From Actinernus sp. WN-2022 (lineage: Eukaryota; Cnidaria; Anthozoa; Actiniaria; Actinernidae): a DNA stretch of 64,000 bases. The position numbers were made by a program, and so were the translations under genes. The notes under the pieces are model-generated. The model was not told where the DNA came from, did not search any database, and saw nothing but the letters and a program-made list of their open reading frames with translations. How positions within the stretch are numbered: the first letter of the stretch is position 1; the number at the start of each line of letters is the position of its first letter. Below, piece by piece: positions 33,296 through 43,310 of the stretch. Where the stretch lies: positions 4,821,877 through 4,885,876 of the forward strand of contig JAOWCC010001634.1 of NCBI GenBank assembly GCA_030867875.1. The letters run 5' to 3'.

Positions 33296-33702
33296 AGCGC
33301 TATCCTGTGATTTTCTGCGCTGCTTTTCGGTCGTAAAGATTTCTGCGTGAATGCAATGCCCAAAAGTGTAAAAGTAGACCGTGCTTGATGCAGTATTTAA
33401 AAAAGAAGAAATGAGAAAAGCAGCACAATTTAGTTTGTGATCAGATTTAGTGATTTAGTTTGTGAGTAAATTTGGCAGCGTGGATGTAAAGTTCTTAGGG
33501 CAAACAATGGCTGGAGGGATTTATATACTCAAGTTCTAAGAAATTAGAATAATCAAAGACCGAAAGTCCACAAAGAATCGAGCGATAAAGTTTTGCTATC
33601 TTCAATCGACCAAATATTTACAAAGAATTCGATGCAGGAAGCTAAGGTTTGCCGTTTTGTTTCTGCGTGATGAAACGGCACCAACAAAAAGGCCTGGATC
33701 GG

Positions 33703-34922
33703 ATCACGGCTCGGATCTGTATCAAACCCGAAATGATCCCAAACCCGAAATGATCCCGAACCCGAAATGATCCCGAACCCGAAATGATCCCCGAACCCGA
33801 AATGCATGATCCCCAAAACTGTTCAAGCCGCACCTGAAATGATCCCCGACCCGAAACGGATCCCCAATCAGTACCCGAAATGATCCCGAAATAACAGTTG
33901 TTCAATACTTTCTAAACAAATATCCAAATGCGAAAAATGCGAAGCTCCTTTAGCGTTTGTACAGGGAAAGGTTAGAGAGACCGGTAAAATCACTCTTATT
34001 TCAGGCTGTCCCGGACTCACGCCGGCCGTAATCGTTTTTACAATTTTTCTCAATGTTAAATATTATTTTTAACAAAAGAATCCCAGCACGTTTACTAACT
34101 GACCAAAACCTATCTTTGAACGAAATATGAAGAATTTGTTTTGTTCATCTTTTGCCGCGATATTCTGATTTCGCTCGATATTAGTGGACACTATATTGTG
34201 GAAAATTCGTATGTTTTTGGAGAACGGTTCCTTCGAATGGATTTTCGAATTGGACCTTTTCCATTCTGAATAGCTGCCGCCAGTTATAATGACAATCCGT
34301 TGTCGCTCGTCCGTGACAACCTTTTTTGAAATAGGTGGATATAAATTTTGAAGACATCATACAAATAAAACATTTAATAAAAATGTGATGGGTACTCACT
34401 CACCAATAACGTTGCACGGTTTCATTAACAGCTACTATCAACTTATTAATCAACTGATGGCTTCTATGACACCATATATTAGCAAATTTCACTATAAAGA
34501 CTCGGACGGTTCGACGTTTCGTGACTTATTCTGGCTGTTTTGCTGTTTATCCCCAGCGAAATATGAGTGATTTCCGCTATCGTCACGTTATCGATGACAT
34601 CACGTAGTTTGATTGACAAGGGTTGTTTGTTGTCTGCTAGTGTTGGTTTGTCCTATTAGAAAACACTAGTAAACATTCTTACTTTTGAGCTTTATTTCTT
34701 TTAGCAAGAAATTTAGCGAACATTTTTCTCTTCCGAAAGCCCCAAAATCCTTTAGTCCATTCCCAGTTTTATTTCGGGATCATTTCGGGTACTGATTGGG
34801 GATCATTTCGGGTCGGGGATCATTTCGGGTTCGGGATCGTTTCGGGTTCGGGATCGTTTCGGGTTCGGGATCGTTTCGGGTTCGGGATCGTTTCGGGTTT
34901 GGTAGAGATCACGGCTCGGATC
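33703..34922. mobile_element. Fold-back element with tandem-repeat arms
   Basis: Left arm 33,718-33,897 is made of CCCGAAATGATC units of about 16-17 bp. The right arm 34,770-34,907 is its inverse complement, with some units changed to GGATCGTTTCGGGTTC. The middle about 870 bp has no gene. ATCACGGCTCGGATC flanks both arms in direct orientation (33,703-33,717 and 34,908-34,922). This could be an unusually long 15-bp target duplication or part of a repeat. Confidence 0.75.
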
Positions 34923-35159
34923 ACAGATATTATGATTTCTCGCCAAAAAAAACAAATCACATCACAAGAGGGCCGCTTTATAGTTCGGTATTTTGCTCGA
35001 GGGTTTACCTATCCTTCAAGTCTAGGTTTAAAGTCAGGATTTCGAGTCAGGGTTCAACTGTACTCACATACTTCGTGAAGATTTATATCACCCAGATCAC
35101 CGACCGTCAAAAGAAGCGGTTCGTGAAATACATAAACGAAACCATAAATCAAAGTGTAA

Positions 35160-36405
35160 TATTTAGGGAAGCGTCACATATCGATTTTTCCACGAGAAAC
35201 GTCCAGCGAAGTTTGGGGGTTTTGACCTGTGACGTTTCTCCGTGGAAAAATCGATAGTATCCTATTCTCATCGGTCTCACCCGTACTCATTGAGTTACGG
35301 ATATCCGGCGGCCACAGTAATCTTAGAATGCCAACGATCATAACATGGTTATATAACCTAAACCCCGCAAAGCCGGACAACCCAACACTCAAACCTCAAA
35401 CCTCCGAGACCCACAGAGGCCCAGAACTGAAAACGGCTAAAAAGGTTGAGAACCTCCGGTGACAAAACTGTTGGGGTCCCTGAAGGCCAGCATAGACACA
35501 TCGTGGCCCCTAAGCATAGAACTGAGGAAATCTAGGGATGTGGGTGTTACCAGCTGCCAACCCCTGGGCTGCGCGTGCGTAAAGGCGTTGCCGTCATGGC
35601 GAATCCAGGCGAAAAAACGGTCGGTAACGCGAGTAGGGTCGAACCCGTGAGTTAGTTCCCAGTAATGAAAGAGCGAGCTTGGCTTGAAACGATTAGATGA
35701 TCGCTGGGAAAAGAAACAAGCGAGTAAAAAATAGCGCAGCCCAGAGGATGACAGCCTTAAACCTCAGTAATCCGAGAGGAAATTAGACTCCCCTTTTAAA
35801 GCTGTCACTCTCGAGCGAGAAAATGAAAAGGCGTGGCGAAAGCAAATGAGGTAACCCAAAAATTGAGGAATGCGGAGTAGTATTACCAAAAAAGGCAGGA
35901 GAAACAATATAAGCTGAAACACAGCTAAAACAATGGTAATAAACAAATGAATGCCAGGCCAGGGCACAACAGGAATACTGAGCGGGACAACCAGTGAGGA
36001 TAATTGCAATGGAAAGCAACATAATACCCAATTAGCGAGAGGTACTTGACCAATGCACAATAATTGAAACTGTTGTTATGAACAAGCCAAATAAACCAAG
36101 AGTGTACCACGACGTACGCGGAAAGGGGCAACGAACTGCCAAATGAAGGAACAATGAGTCAAATCGATATACGATCTGCACGGAAAGAGCGCAGTGGAAA
36201 CATATTTCGCAAAAAGCGCTCACATAACACATGCAATACAATAAGTATGCCAATAACAGTAATGAGGGAACAAATAGCCCACGGTACCCACATTTGAAGC
36301 AGACATCGTCTGCACGAGGTTGTCGACGGCCTTAATTACATAAAAAATGGCGAAACAAACAAAATAGTTAAACGAAATTTTGACGCGCTCAACCGTGGTC
36401 TGCAC
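35160..36405 (-). pseudogene. Decayed gene, unknown, membrane segments
   Basis: The minus strand shows coding-like translation that changes frame several times. An upstream part (36,405-35,764) has several hydrophobic segments, for example LFITIVLAVFQLILFLLPFL, and ends FLSDY* near 35,764. After TTTCTTTTCCCAG, a good splice acceptor near 35,708, an open stretch of about 85 codons contains DRFFAWIRHDGNAFTHAQP and DFLSSMLRGHDVSMLAFRD. A last part (35,392-35,174) follows in another frame. No family is recognised. The upstream end is cut near the LINE at 36,430. Confidence 0.4.
35177..35258. repeat. 24-bp hairpin
   Basis: ATCGATTTTTCCACGAGAAA at about 35,179 pairs with TTTCTCCGTGGAAAAATCGAT at about 35,237-35,256, with a spacer of about 35 bp. 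It lies in the 3' part of the decayed gene. Confidence 0.75.
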
Positions 36406-36429
36406 TGCTCTTTGATACGTGGATACAAT

Positions 36430-37025
36430 AACGCCGACTCATTGACCTTATATAACTGATATAACAAAGGAAAAAATCCTCTTGAATAGGATTAATGATA
36501 GAACGCCTGAATATCTAAATAGCCTCCTAACTAGAAAATTTGAAAGACACCAAAGGAACACAAGATATGCTCAGCTAAACCTTTGTTGCCCGTTATATAA
36601 AAATAATACTGAGGGAGGCCGAACCTTCACTGTACGCTCCATTCGCGACTGGAAGCAATTATCTACTACTCTTAAAACTAGCATATCAATTAAATGTCTT
36701 AAAAAGAATCTCTTTAAATAACTTATTTTAAAACAGAAAAAACAACTTAGATTTGCAGATCCATAGCTACCACCCTTTATGCAAATACTTTTAGTGATTT
36801 TATGAATTTGGGTATTTTTAATTAGTCTATCTTATTGTATTAAATAGTTTTTAAAATATTTTTATAGTCTGATAAGAATTTTAGCATTTTAATCGTAGAA
36901 TCGTAGCCTTTTGTAGATAGATGTATTTATTATTGTAAATAGAGGGCCACGGGGTCATCAGTACCTTTGGTTACTGTTAAGTGTTACCCTCTGAAAATAA
37001 AGTCTATTGTATTGTATTGTTGTAT
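36430..37025 (+). pseudogene. LINE 3' end with RT extension and tail
   Basis: It encodes NRINDRTPEYLNSLLTRKFE, then FTVRSIRDWKQL, ending KCLKKNLFK* at 36,721. This is the last RT-extension block of a CR1/L2-like LINE. About 300 bp of 3' UTR follow, ending AATAAAGTCTATTGTATTG with TATTG repeats to 37,025. The 5' part is missing. Confidence 0.8.
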
Positions 37026-37664
37026 TGTGATATTTCAAGTTAGGTGACGTCGACGAACTAAATTCAGCTAATTTAGTTAAGTCTACACCGTCAACACCGA
37101 CTTTGGAGGGACTATAACAATGTTATATTGTTAACTCTGAATAATTCAGAGTTAAGCATTAGTAAAAATTATTTTCCACAGTATGAATAAATGGCTTTTA
37201 ATCTAATAAATGTATATGCTTGTAAATTTTACGTTAATTAATGATTTCTTTTGTATTGGGAATAGAGTCATATGAATTTTTGCTCTCAGAGAATTATTTT
37301 ATTTTGATCACTGGCGCTAGGATAATAGCAACCGTTACTCTTGCACCATTTAATCTAAGATTCTTTCCAATTTTAAAACGCTCACGTTTGTTAACAGTTT
37401 GTAAGATTTATTTAGCTTCTGGCCCATCAACGATCATTTAAAAAAAAACAAGGAAATACTTTTCGTAGTACGTGTCCTATACTTTTTCGTCAATTATCAA
37501 ACCATTAGTAATTCATGAGGCAAAAACAAAGGAAATCACTGAGCGATAAGTGATCTGTAAATCTGATACAGATTTCGTCCTAATTTACTGATAAACTTTC
37601 TCGTCAAAGTCGTATCGGCAAAATAACTGAAAACACGACTCCATTCTTCGTTTTCAATTGACGT
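37026..37664. other. Nothing recognised
   Basis: AT-rich sequence without a supported gene. Confidence 0.4.
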
Positions 37665-37898
37665 CATAGAGTATATCGCAACTCCGCCGTCGCAGTGCAC
37701 TCTGGGATGGATATTTCAGTGTTCCATTGTTGTTTTTGGGCGGCCATCTTGGATTTAACAATGAAAACTGAGATATCCATCCCAGAGTGCACTACGACGG
37801 CGGAGTTACGATATAGTCTATGGTGGCCATGTTGGATGACAATAACAAAAGATTCGGCAATAGATTATTGTGTTATTGTCATCTAACATGGCCGCCAC
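37665..37898. mobile_element. Two adjoining fold-back MITEs
   Basis: First pair: 37,665-37,720 with 37,767-37,826 (arms of about 56 bp; CAGTGCACTCTGGGATGGAT and its inverse). Second pair: 37,823-37,848 with 37,872-37,898 (GGCCATGTTGGATGACAATA and its inverse). They abut the Penelope-like sequence. Confidence 0.8.
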
Positions 37899-37899
37899 T

Positions 37900-39472
37900 C
37901 TAACGATTAGGGATTTTGGCGCGGACTAGTGTGTCCTTGAGTGATTTTCCCTTTCGATAGGAGATTAGAGGTTCATCTTTAAATATGTTAGCAAGCCTGG
38001 GTTGACTTTTGATGACATGCCAGTGCTTCATTAGAACTCTTTTCAGATTCGGTGTTGCCGGATTGTAGGTTGTAACGAAAGATAAAATTTCTTTCGTTTC
38101 GTGTTGTTTAGTTTCAAGCGCTGATTCTCTGAGAGGAAATTTAACTTCTGACAAAGTTTTTTTGACGAGATCATAAGGATACCCTCTTTTGAGAAGGCGG
38201 CTTTCAAAATCTCGCATGTTTTTGTCAAAAACTTCCTCGGTAGAGTTGGTTCTCAGTAATCTGAGGGCTTCTCCTTTTATGAATCCTTTCTTACAGTTGA
38301 AAGGGTGGCAGGAGGAGAAATGTGTGTACTGAAAGGTTTCAGTAGGCTTAATTGAAATGTGTCTCAACATCGAGTATTTGCTCGGCGACGAATCTTGGTC
38401 CTTTGTAAATTTCAGTGTCGAGAAAGGTATATAGTTCGTTGAGATGACAATTCACAAGTGAATTTAATTGTGTTGTGGAATGAGTTGGCGAAGTTGACAA
38501 CATTTTGAACTTCGCTTATGTTAATTGTCCACACTGTAAAGAAGTCATCGATAAATCGTTTCCAGACCAGTGGTTTGTAAGGGCTAGCGTTTAGGAGTTG
38601 CTTTTCAATATGTGACAAAAACACATTGGCGAAAGCAACTGCCATTTTGGTCCCCATAGCTACACCGTGTGTTTGTAAATAATGGCTGCCGTTAAAGGAG
38701 AATGAATTCTCTTCTTGGATTAGTCTCATAAGTTCCCTTAATTCCGTGGTTGGAATTGGGAGTTTAATATAGAGCCATAAAAATCCTCGTAGTTTAGGCA
38801 GATTGTGTTGATTCCGGCTCTCGTTCTGAGGGATGTTAGTGTAGAGGGAACTAACATCGAGGCTAGCTAGAACAGCTGAATCCGGAACTCGTGTTTTCTC
38901 GAAAAGTTGATAAAGTCTTTAGTGTCTTTAATGTAGGACTCTTGACTTTTTGCTATAGGTTGCAAAAGAGAGTCTACAAAGGATGATATGTGTTCTGTTG
39001 GACCGCCACTTCCAGATATAATAGGTCTGCCCACTGGTATTTTCTTGTGTATTTTAGTGAGCGTATAGAATTCTGGGATGCGGGTATAGTTTGCTCCTAC
39101 ATGTACGTTGAGCCATTTGTGTGTCATTTTGTCAATGTGTCCGTGTAAAAATAGCCTGTTGACTATTTTACGCACTCGAATTTTTGTTTCGGATACCATT
39201 GGTTTTTCTAGAGGCCGGTAAAATTTCTCGTTAGAGAGCTGACATTTGGCCTCTTCTATTTTCGTTGTGGTATCCATAATGACTGTTGTAGTACCTTTGT
39301 CTGCTTTTTTGAGTATGAGTTCTTTGTTGTTCTTTAGGCTTACTAAGGCTTGTCGTTCTTTTAGACTAAGGTTGTCTATGACTGGACAAGTTTCAATGTT
39401 GGCTAATTCTTCCCGTGTATCGTCAAGATACTGTTCGAGCGAAGTATGATTTTGATGAAGAGATACCATCAA
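37900..39472 (-). pseudogene. Penelope-like reverse transcriptase
   Basis: The minus-strand reading shows ADKGTTTVIMD, YTLTKIHKKIPVGRPIISG, SLDVSSLYTNIPQ (first catalytic Asp), THGVAMGTKMAVAFANVF, WKRFIDDFFTVW (second and third Asp) and the long C-terminal block FQYTHFSSCHPFNC to SYRKGKSLKDTLVRAK. These are Penelope-like element signatures, not LINE ones. Frameshifts occur near 38,885, 38,730 and 38,400. The GIY-YIG endonuclease expected after the last block is absent, because the sequence stops at the fold-back near 37,900. The 5' end is also truncated. Confidence 0.85.
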
Positions 39473-39846
39473 ACTAGTTGCGAGTTTAAAGAAAGTACGA
39501 GTTGCGAGTTGAAATGTTTATATATATACAGGAAAAAATGGCGGAAAAAAAGATATTGAAAGAAACGCGAAACGGACCCAGAGGTAATGAGTTATTTAAC
39601 ATTTAAGTGGCCATAATAAAGAACTCTATAGTACTGATCGCATTTTCTTACCTTTTCTTTCAAGTATCTAACAATGTCAAGAGACAACATTTTATTTGTA
39701 CTTTTATTAATATATTGTTACAATTATGATGAAGTCTATAAAATAAACAAACAAACGTTGAAGCGATAAACGTAGGAAAAAGCAAAAACTGAAGAAAATG
39801 TGAAGTGACTATGCAAGTTCAACTGATATATATAGTTTTAATTTTG
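39473..39846. other. Nothing firmly recognised
   Basis: Contains ATGGCGGAAAAAAAGATATT near 39,538, a short ORF ending near a GTAATG donor-like site. This could be a first exon of the Harbinger transposase gene, whose next exon follows an acceptor at 39,849. Not otherwise supported. Confidence 0.3.
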
Positions 39847-40200
39847 TAGGTGTGCGAGGCCATATTTTCGATTCTTGGACCTGATTTTCTGAAAGTGCCA
39901 AACACTACTTCCGACTGGTTGAACATTTCATCGAAATTTGAAAGTCGTTGGAATTTTCCCAATGGATTATTTGCAGTCGATGGCAAAAGAGTAATTATCC
40001 AACAACCACCCAACAGTGGAAGCCATTATTACGACTATAAAGGTCATAACCGAGCATCCTTGCTATGGTAGCCATTGGGCCTGATTATGAAATTTTGGCT
40101 GCTGATGTGGGTATGAATGGTAGAATGACTGATGGTGGAAAATGGAGTAGAATATAATATCGCTTCCGTGAAATGGTTGCTGATGAGGTTAGGGTGCATG
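39847..40200 (+). pseudogene. PIF/Harbinger transposase fragment
   Basis: After an acceptor-like TTTTAATTTTGTAG, the frame encodes FLKVPNTTSDWLNISSKFES, FPNGLFAVDGKRVIIQQPPN and GSHYYDYKGHN. It carries the first catalytic Asp (AVDGK) of a DDE_Tnp_4 core. A frameshift near 40,068 leads to IGPDYE-like and DVGMNGRMSDGG-like sequence containing the next Asp. The remainder, including the catalytic Glu, is missing. Confidence 0.8.
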
Positions 40201-40557
40201 TTAATGTACTTGTACAAGCAAGCACCACCAAATTCTTACTTATTTTCTAACTTATTTAGTATCAGTGAAATTGTTAAAAAGTATAGTTTTTATTATGAAT
40301 ATTAGAAGGATTATTATGAGTGAAGGTGTTAACTAAGTCTAGGTTTATATTATATGAGTGAAGGTATTATACATGTATGTGGTGTTAATGTCCTTGTACA
40401 AGCAAGCACCACCAATTCTTACTTATTGTGAAGATGTTCAGTGTTAATTTGAGAGTGGGTTATAATGAAATATGTAACCAGTGGTATGAAATTGATTACT
40501 GTGATTATGTCAAGGATAAGTGTAGAAAAATGATTATTGATTAAAATGATACGTACC

Positions 40558-40598
<41 letters not shown>

Positions 40599-41200
40599 CC
40601 TCTCCTTCCCTTTGCAATTGGTTGGGCTAATAATTTATATTCAGATTATTTTGTTACATTTTTGTATAAATTTATTTAATTATGTCAATTTTGGTATGTG
40701 TATATTTACTTGTATAGGACCAGCATTACCGATTCATACTTATTTCTTTCTTTTGTGTATTATTATCTTATGTGTATTGTATTTATATGCATGTGTTTTT
40801 ATGTGTCAGACTAGTGTGTGTTACATTTAGATCATAGTGATAATTTGAAGAGTGGGTTATTATGAAATATATTTAAATAGTGGTATGAAATTGATTAATG
40901 TGATTATGCCATGGATATGATTTGATAAAATATGATATGTGAATAAATTATGTATGGGAACTCTGAATGTTGAGTATAAAAATATATATCTCTTAAGCTA
41001 GTATATAACTATAACCATTATTGGTTAAATGATGTTCCCCCTACCCCCCTTATTTTCATTTTATTTACAACAATTTATTTATTTCATTTATTTCACCTAA
41101 AATATTTGTAATTTATTTATCTAAAATATTTAGAGTAAAAATTATGTGAAAATAAGTAGTATATAATATGGGGGTTCTGGTATTACGAGAGTACAAATGT
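40195..41200. repeat. AT-rich region with direct repeats and a long C-run
   Basis: TTGTACAAGCAAGCACCACC recurs at about 40,209 and 40,396. A block around GTGGTATGAAATTGATTA recurs at 40,481 and 40,881. A C-run of about 37 bases at 40,559-40,595 is likely length-unstable. No gene. Confidence 0.7.
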
Positions 41201-41366
41201 ATAGCTAGATTGACGGTCGGCTACATACAATTTTCCAAACAAGACTTGAAACTTTCAGAGTTGCACTTCAATGAAAACGGTAATAAAACATGAAACTCTT
41301 TTCCGAACGGCCTAACAAGTCACACAACTTTGTTTTATCTTTGACGTCCCACTTCCTGTTGATTTG

Positions 41367-41975
41367 CTAGCCTCTTCCCTCATCCGTTCTCTCGAAATAC
41401 GTCTTGAGGTGGTTCCAAATGGTGACGATTTCTTTTTCGGTGTACTTTCCATCAAGTTCTTCTTCTAGTTCCTGTAGAAGTACCTGACGCCTTGATTTAT
41501 CATGATAATCCTTCAGTTTGTGATTCCACAACGAGGGGTTCGCATTGTAGAAATTGATTAGCGCACGCTTCTCGTCGTCGCGCCATTCTTCCGTCTTGCT
41601 GCAGGATCGGTCCATGGCGGGCTTCAGAAAAAGGAGAGCCTTAAAAAAATTCCATTGTGACGTATACTGCTCCCCTGGGCCTGGCTTGTTCATTCTCTTG
41701 ACCTCCCTCAGCATTGAGGAACGCAGGCTCTTCCACACTGCGACCAACTCGCTTGCTGTATACTGCAGGGCAAAGTGCTCCTCTAGGTCTTTAAGTGCGG
41801 ACTCCCTTTGCTCTTTCGCAGACTTTTTTGACATCTTGACGGATGTATCCCACAAAATGGGGTTGACCTTATAATAATTAATTAAGTTGCGTCTCTCATT
41901 ATCGTCATAACGTATTTCTTGAACTATTTCCAGTGCATCGGACTCTTCTTGCACACAGGAAACAACATCCGCCAT
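41367..41975 (-). CDS. Two-MADF-domain protein, Harbinger partner
   Basis: From ATG 41,975 (MADVVSCVQEE) the minus-strand frame codes about 202 residues. Two similar modules are seen. The first runs from NERRNLINYYKVNPILWDT to VAVWKSLRSSMLRE. The second runs from DEKRALINFYNANPSLWNHK to IVTIWNHLKTYFER. Both have the MADF/trihelix pattern of an acidic start, three helices and spaced Trp residues. PIF/Harbinger transposons usually encode a Myb/SANT- or MADF-like second protein needed with the transposase. The convergent transposase fragment lies 1.2 kb away and a Harbinger-like terminus lies upstream. The frame is intact. The longer open frame to 42,137 is non-conserved. Confidence 0.75.
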   Translation of the reverse strand: MADVVSCVQEESDALEIVQEIRYDDNERRNLINYYKVNPILWDTSVKMSKKSAKEQRESALKDLEEHFALQYTASELVAVWKSLRSSMLREVKRMNKPGPGEQYTSQWNFFKALLFLKPAMDRSCSKTEEWRDDEKRALINFYNANPSLWNHKLKDYHDKSRRQVLLQELEEELDGKYTEKEIVTIWNHLKTYFERTDEGRG

Positions 41976-41989
41976 TTTGTTTGTTGACG

Positions 41990-42256
41990 TTGCCTCGTTT
42001 TCGTGGGCGTAGCGAAGAGGTTTCTGGGACGATGTTGCGCGAAAAGTCAATGGTGAGGGTGTTACACGTAGAAACTCCAACAAAATTCGGGCAACAATGT
42101 TGCAGGTTTTTGAAGGTAATTCAAAAACTTGCAACATGTTGCCGCAACAAAGATTGCGCTAAAAATCGTCCAGTGCGCCATGTTACAAGATGTTGACTTT
42201 TCGCGTAACAATGTTGCGCGAAAAATCGTCGCTAAAAATCGTCTCGTGTAACATCA
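41990..42256. mobile_element. Terminal region of the Harbinger-like element
   Basis: Ends in AACATCACCTTA with inner repeats of GTTGCGCGAAAAATCGTC and related ACAATGTTGC blocks. GC-poor repeated ends upstream of the MADF gene are compatible with a Harbinger terminus. No matching left terminus is found in the window. Confidence 0.45.
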
Positions 42257-42582
42257 CCTTAACGATCAACTTATTTACTAGAAATAAACTACACATATTC
42301 CGATTAAGTGGCTCTTGCACGGACTTTCGCGGCAAAGTTTTGTCGGTTTATATGAGGTTGAGAGATTTCACATGTCGGTTTCATGGTGAAAAATCTTAGT
42401 TCATTTCGATTCGAGTTCCACTTTGAGAAGAGCTGCACTTATTCACCTTCAATCGTTTATAAAACAATAACAACATAGTACTCCAAAACTTGCTCTTAAA
42501 ACATTCACGATACTCTCTAGATCTTAAATACATCGAATGCATTCCAATAACAGCCCTACATATTTGCTATTGCTGGGGTACG

Positions 42583-42810
42583 GGTCACGTTACGTCATCG
42601 CCGCCATCTTGGTTCCCTTTTTCAAAGGATTTCTCGTTAGCTTCTCTTATTAGTTCATCCAACATGGCGACCACGTCTTTATTATTTGAATCTCTGGGGA
42701 TGGGTTGCACCCCACCAATAGTGCACAAGACATTTCCCATATTGATCCAGTTTGGACACGTACCTTCGTCAGTTAACTTCACTTGAATGTCAGCTTCTGG
42801 TTCAGCAATA
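42583..42810 (-). CDS. Possible exon, unknown product
   Basis: A minus-strand open frame contains VKLTDEGTCPNWINMGNVLC and VVAMLDELIREANEKSFEKG and stops at 42,585. It reads as natural protein (amphipathic helix near the end), but no family is recognised. The CGCCATCTTGG block at its end is also common in MITEs, which weakens the case. Confidence 0.3.
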
Positions 42811-43174
42811 GCTTGTCTCGTTCACAGAGTTTGACAACAGTTTTTTTTATATATATATATATATTACCTTATATTCCTTTTTGTTTCTTTGTATTTCTTT
42901 ATAAGCTTTTCAAGTTTGCTTTTACGCCTAGCATTACGACAGTGATTGGAGAGACACAAGACTCGGTTCAAAACAGAGCGTTAACCATTAGACCACCGTG
43001 GCTCTTTGTGACCAAATACAAAGGGCGCGTTCACTGCTGATTACCGTTCTTCATGTAAAAGGTGCGAACTGAACAAAGGCTATAAATCAATATGTGGATA
43101 TGTCTAGGACAACATTAACGGCAACGACTGTATATATATATATATAATCAGAATAAAGGTGAAAGAGAAAAATA

Positions 43175-43246
43175 TGCCCTGAATGGGATTCGAACCCACG
43201 GCCTCGGTATACTAGTCCGATGTGTTAACCACTACACCATCAGGAC
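43175..43246 (-). tRNA. tRNA-like gene: tRNA-Glu-like body, anticodon AGU (Thr)
   Basis: The minus-strand 72 nt fold as a cloverleaf. The acceptor GTCCTGA pairs with TCAGGGC (one G.U), the D stem is GTGT/ACAC, and the T arm is GTGGG-TTCGAAT-CCCAT. Box A (TGGTGTAGTGG) and box B (GGTTCGAATCC) are intact. The anticodon loop CTAGTAT gives AGU. An A.A mismatch closes the anticodon stem. The body resembles animal tRNA-Glu rather than tRNA-Thr, so it may be a tRNA-derived repeat or anticodon-shifted copy. There is no CCA and no clear T-run terminator. Confidence 0.5.
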
Positions 43247-43310
43247 GACCACGCTGGCAACGCAGCCGACTTATTGATCGTGTATTAATGATTGTTTTGA
43301 TCACGGTTCC

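Noticed and set aside
33553..33905. FGFGIISGSGSFRVRD-type repeat ORFs
   Set aside because: Translations of the tandem fold-back arm; same for the plus-strand ORF at 34,796.
42930..43010. Second tRNA-like sequence on the minus strand
   Set aside because: A box A-like GGTGGTCTAATGGTTAACGC is present, but box B is destroyed and no cloverleaf forms.
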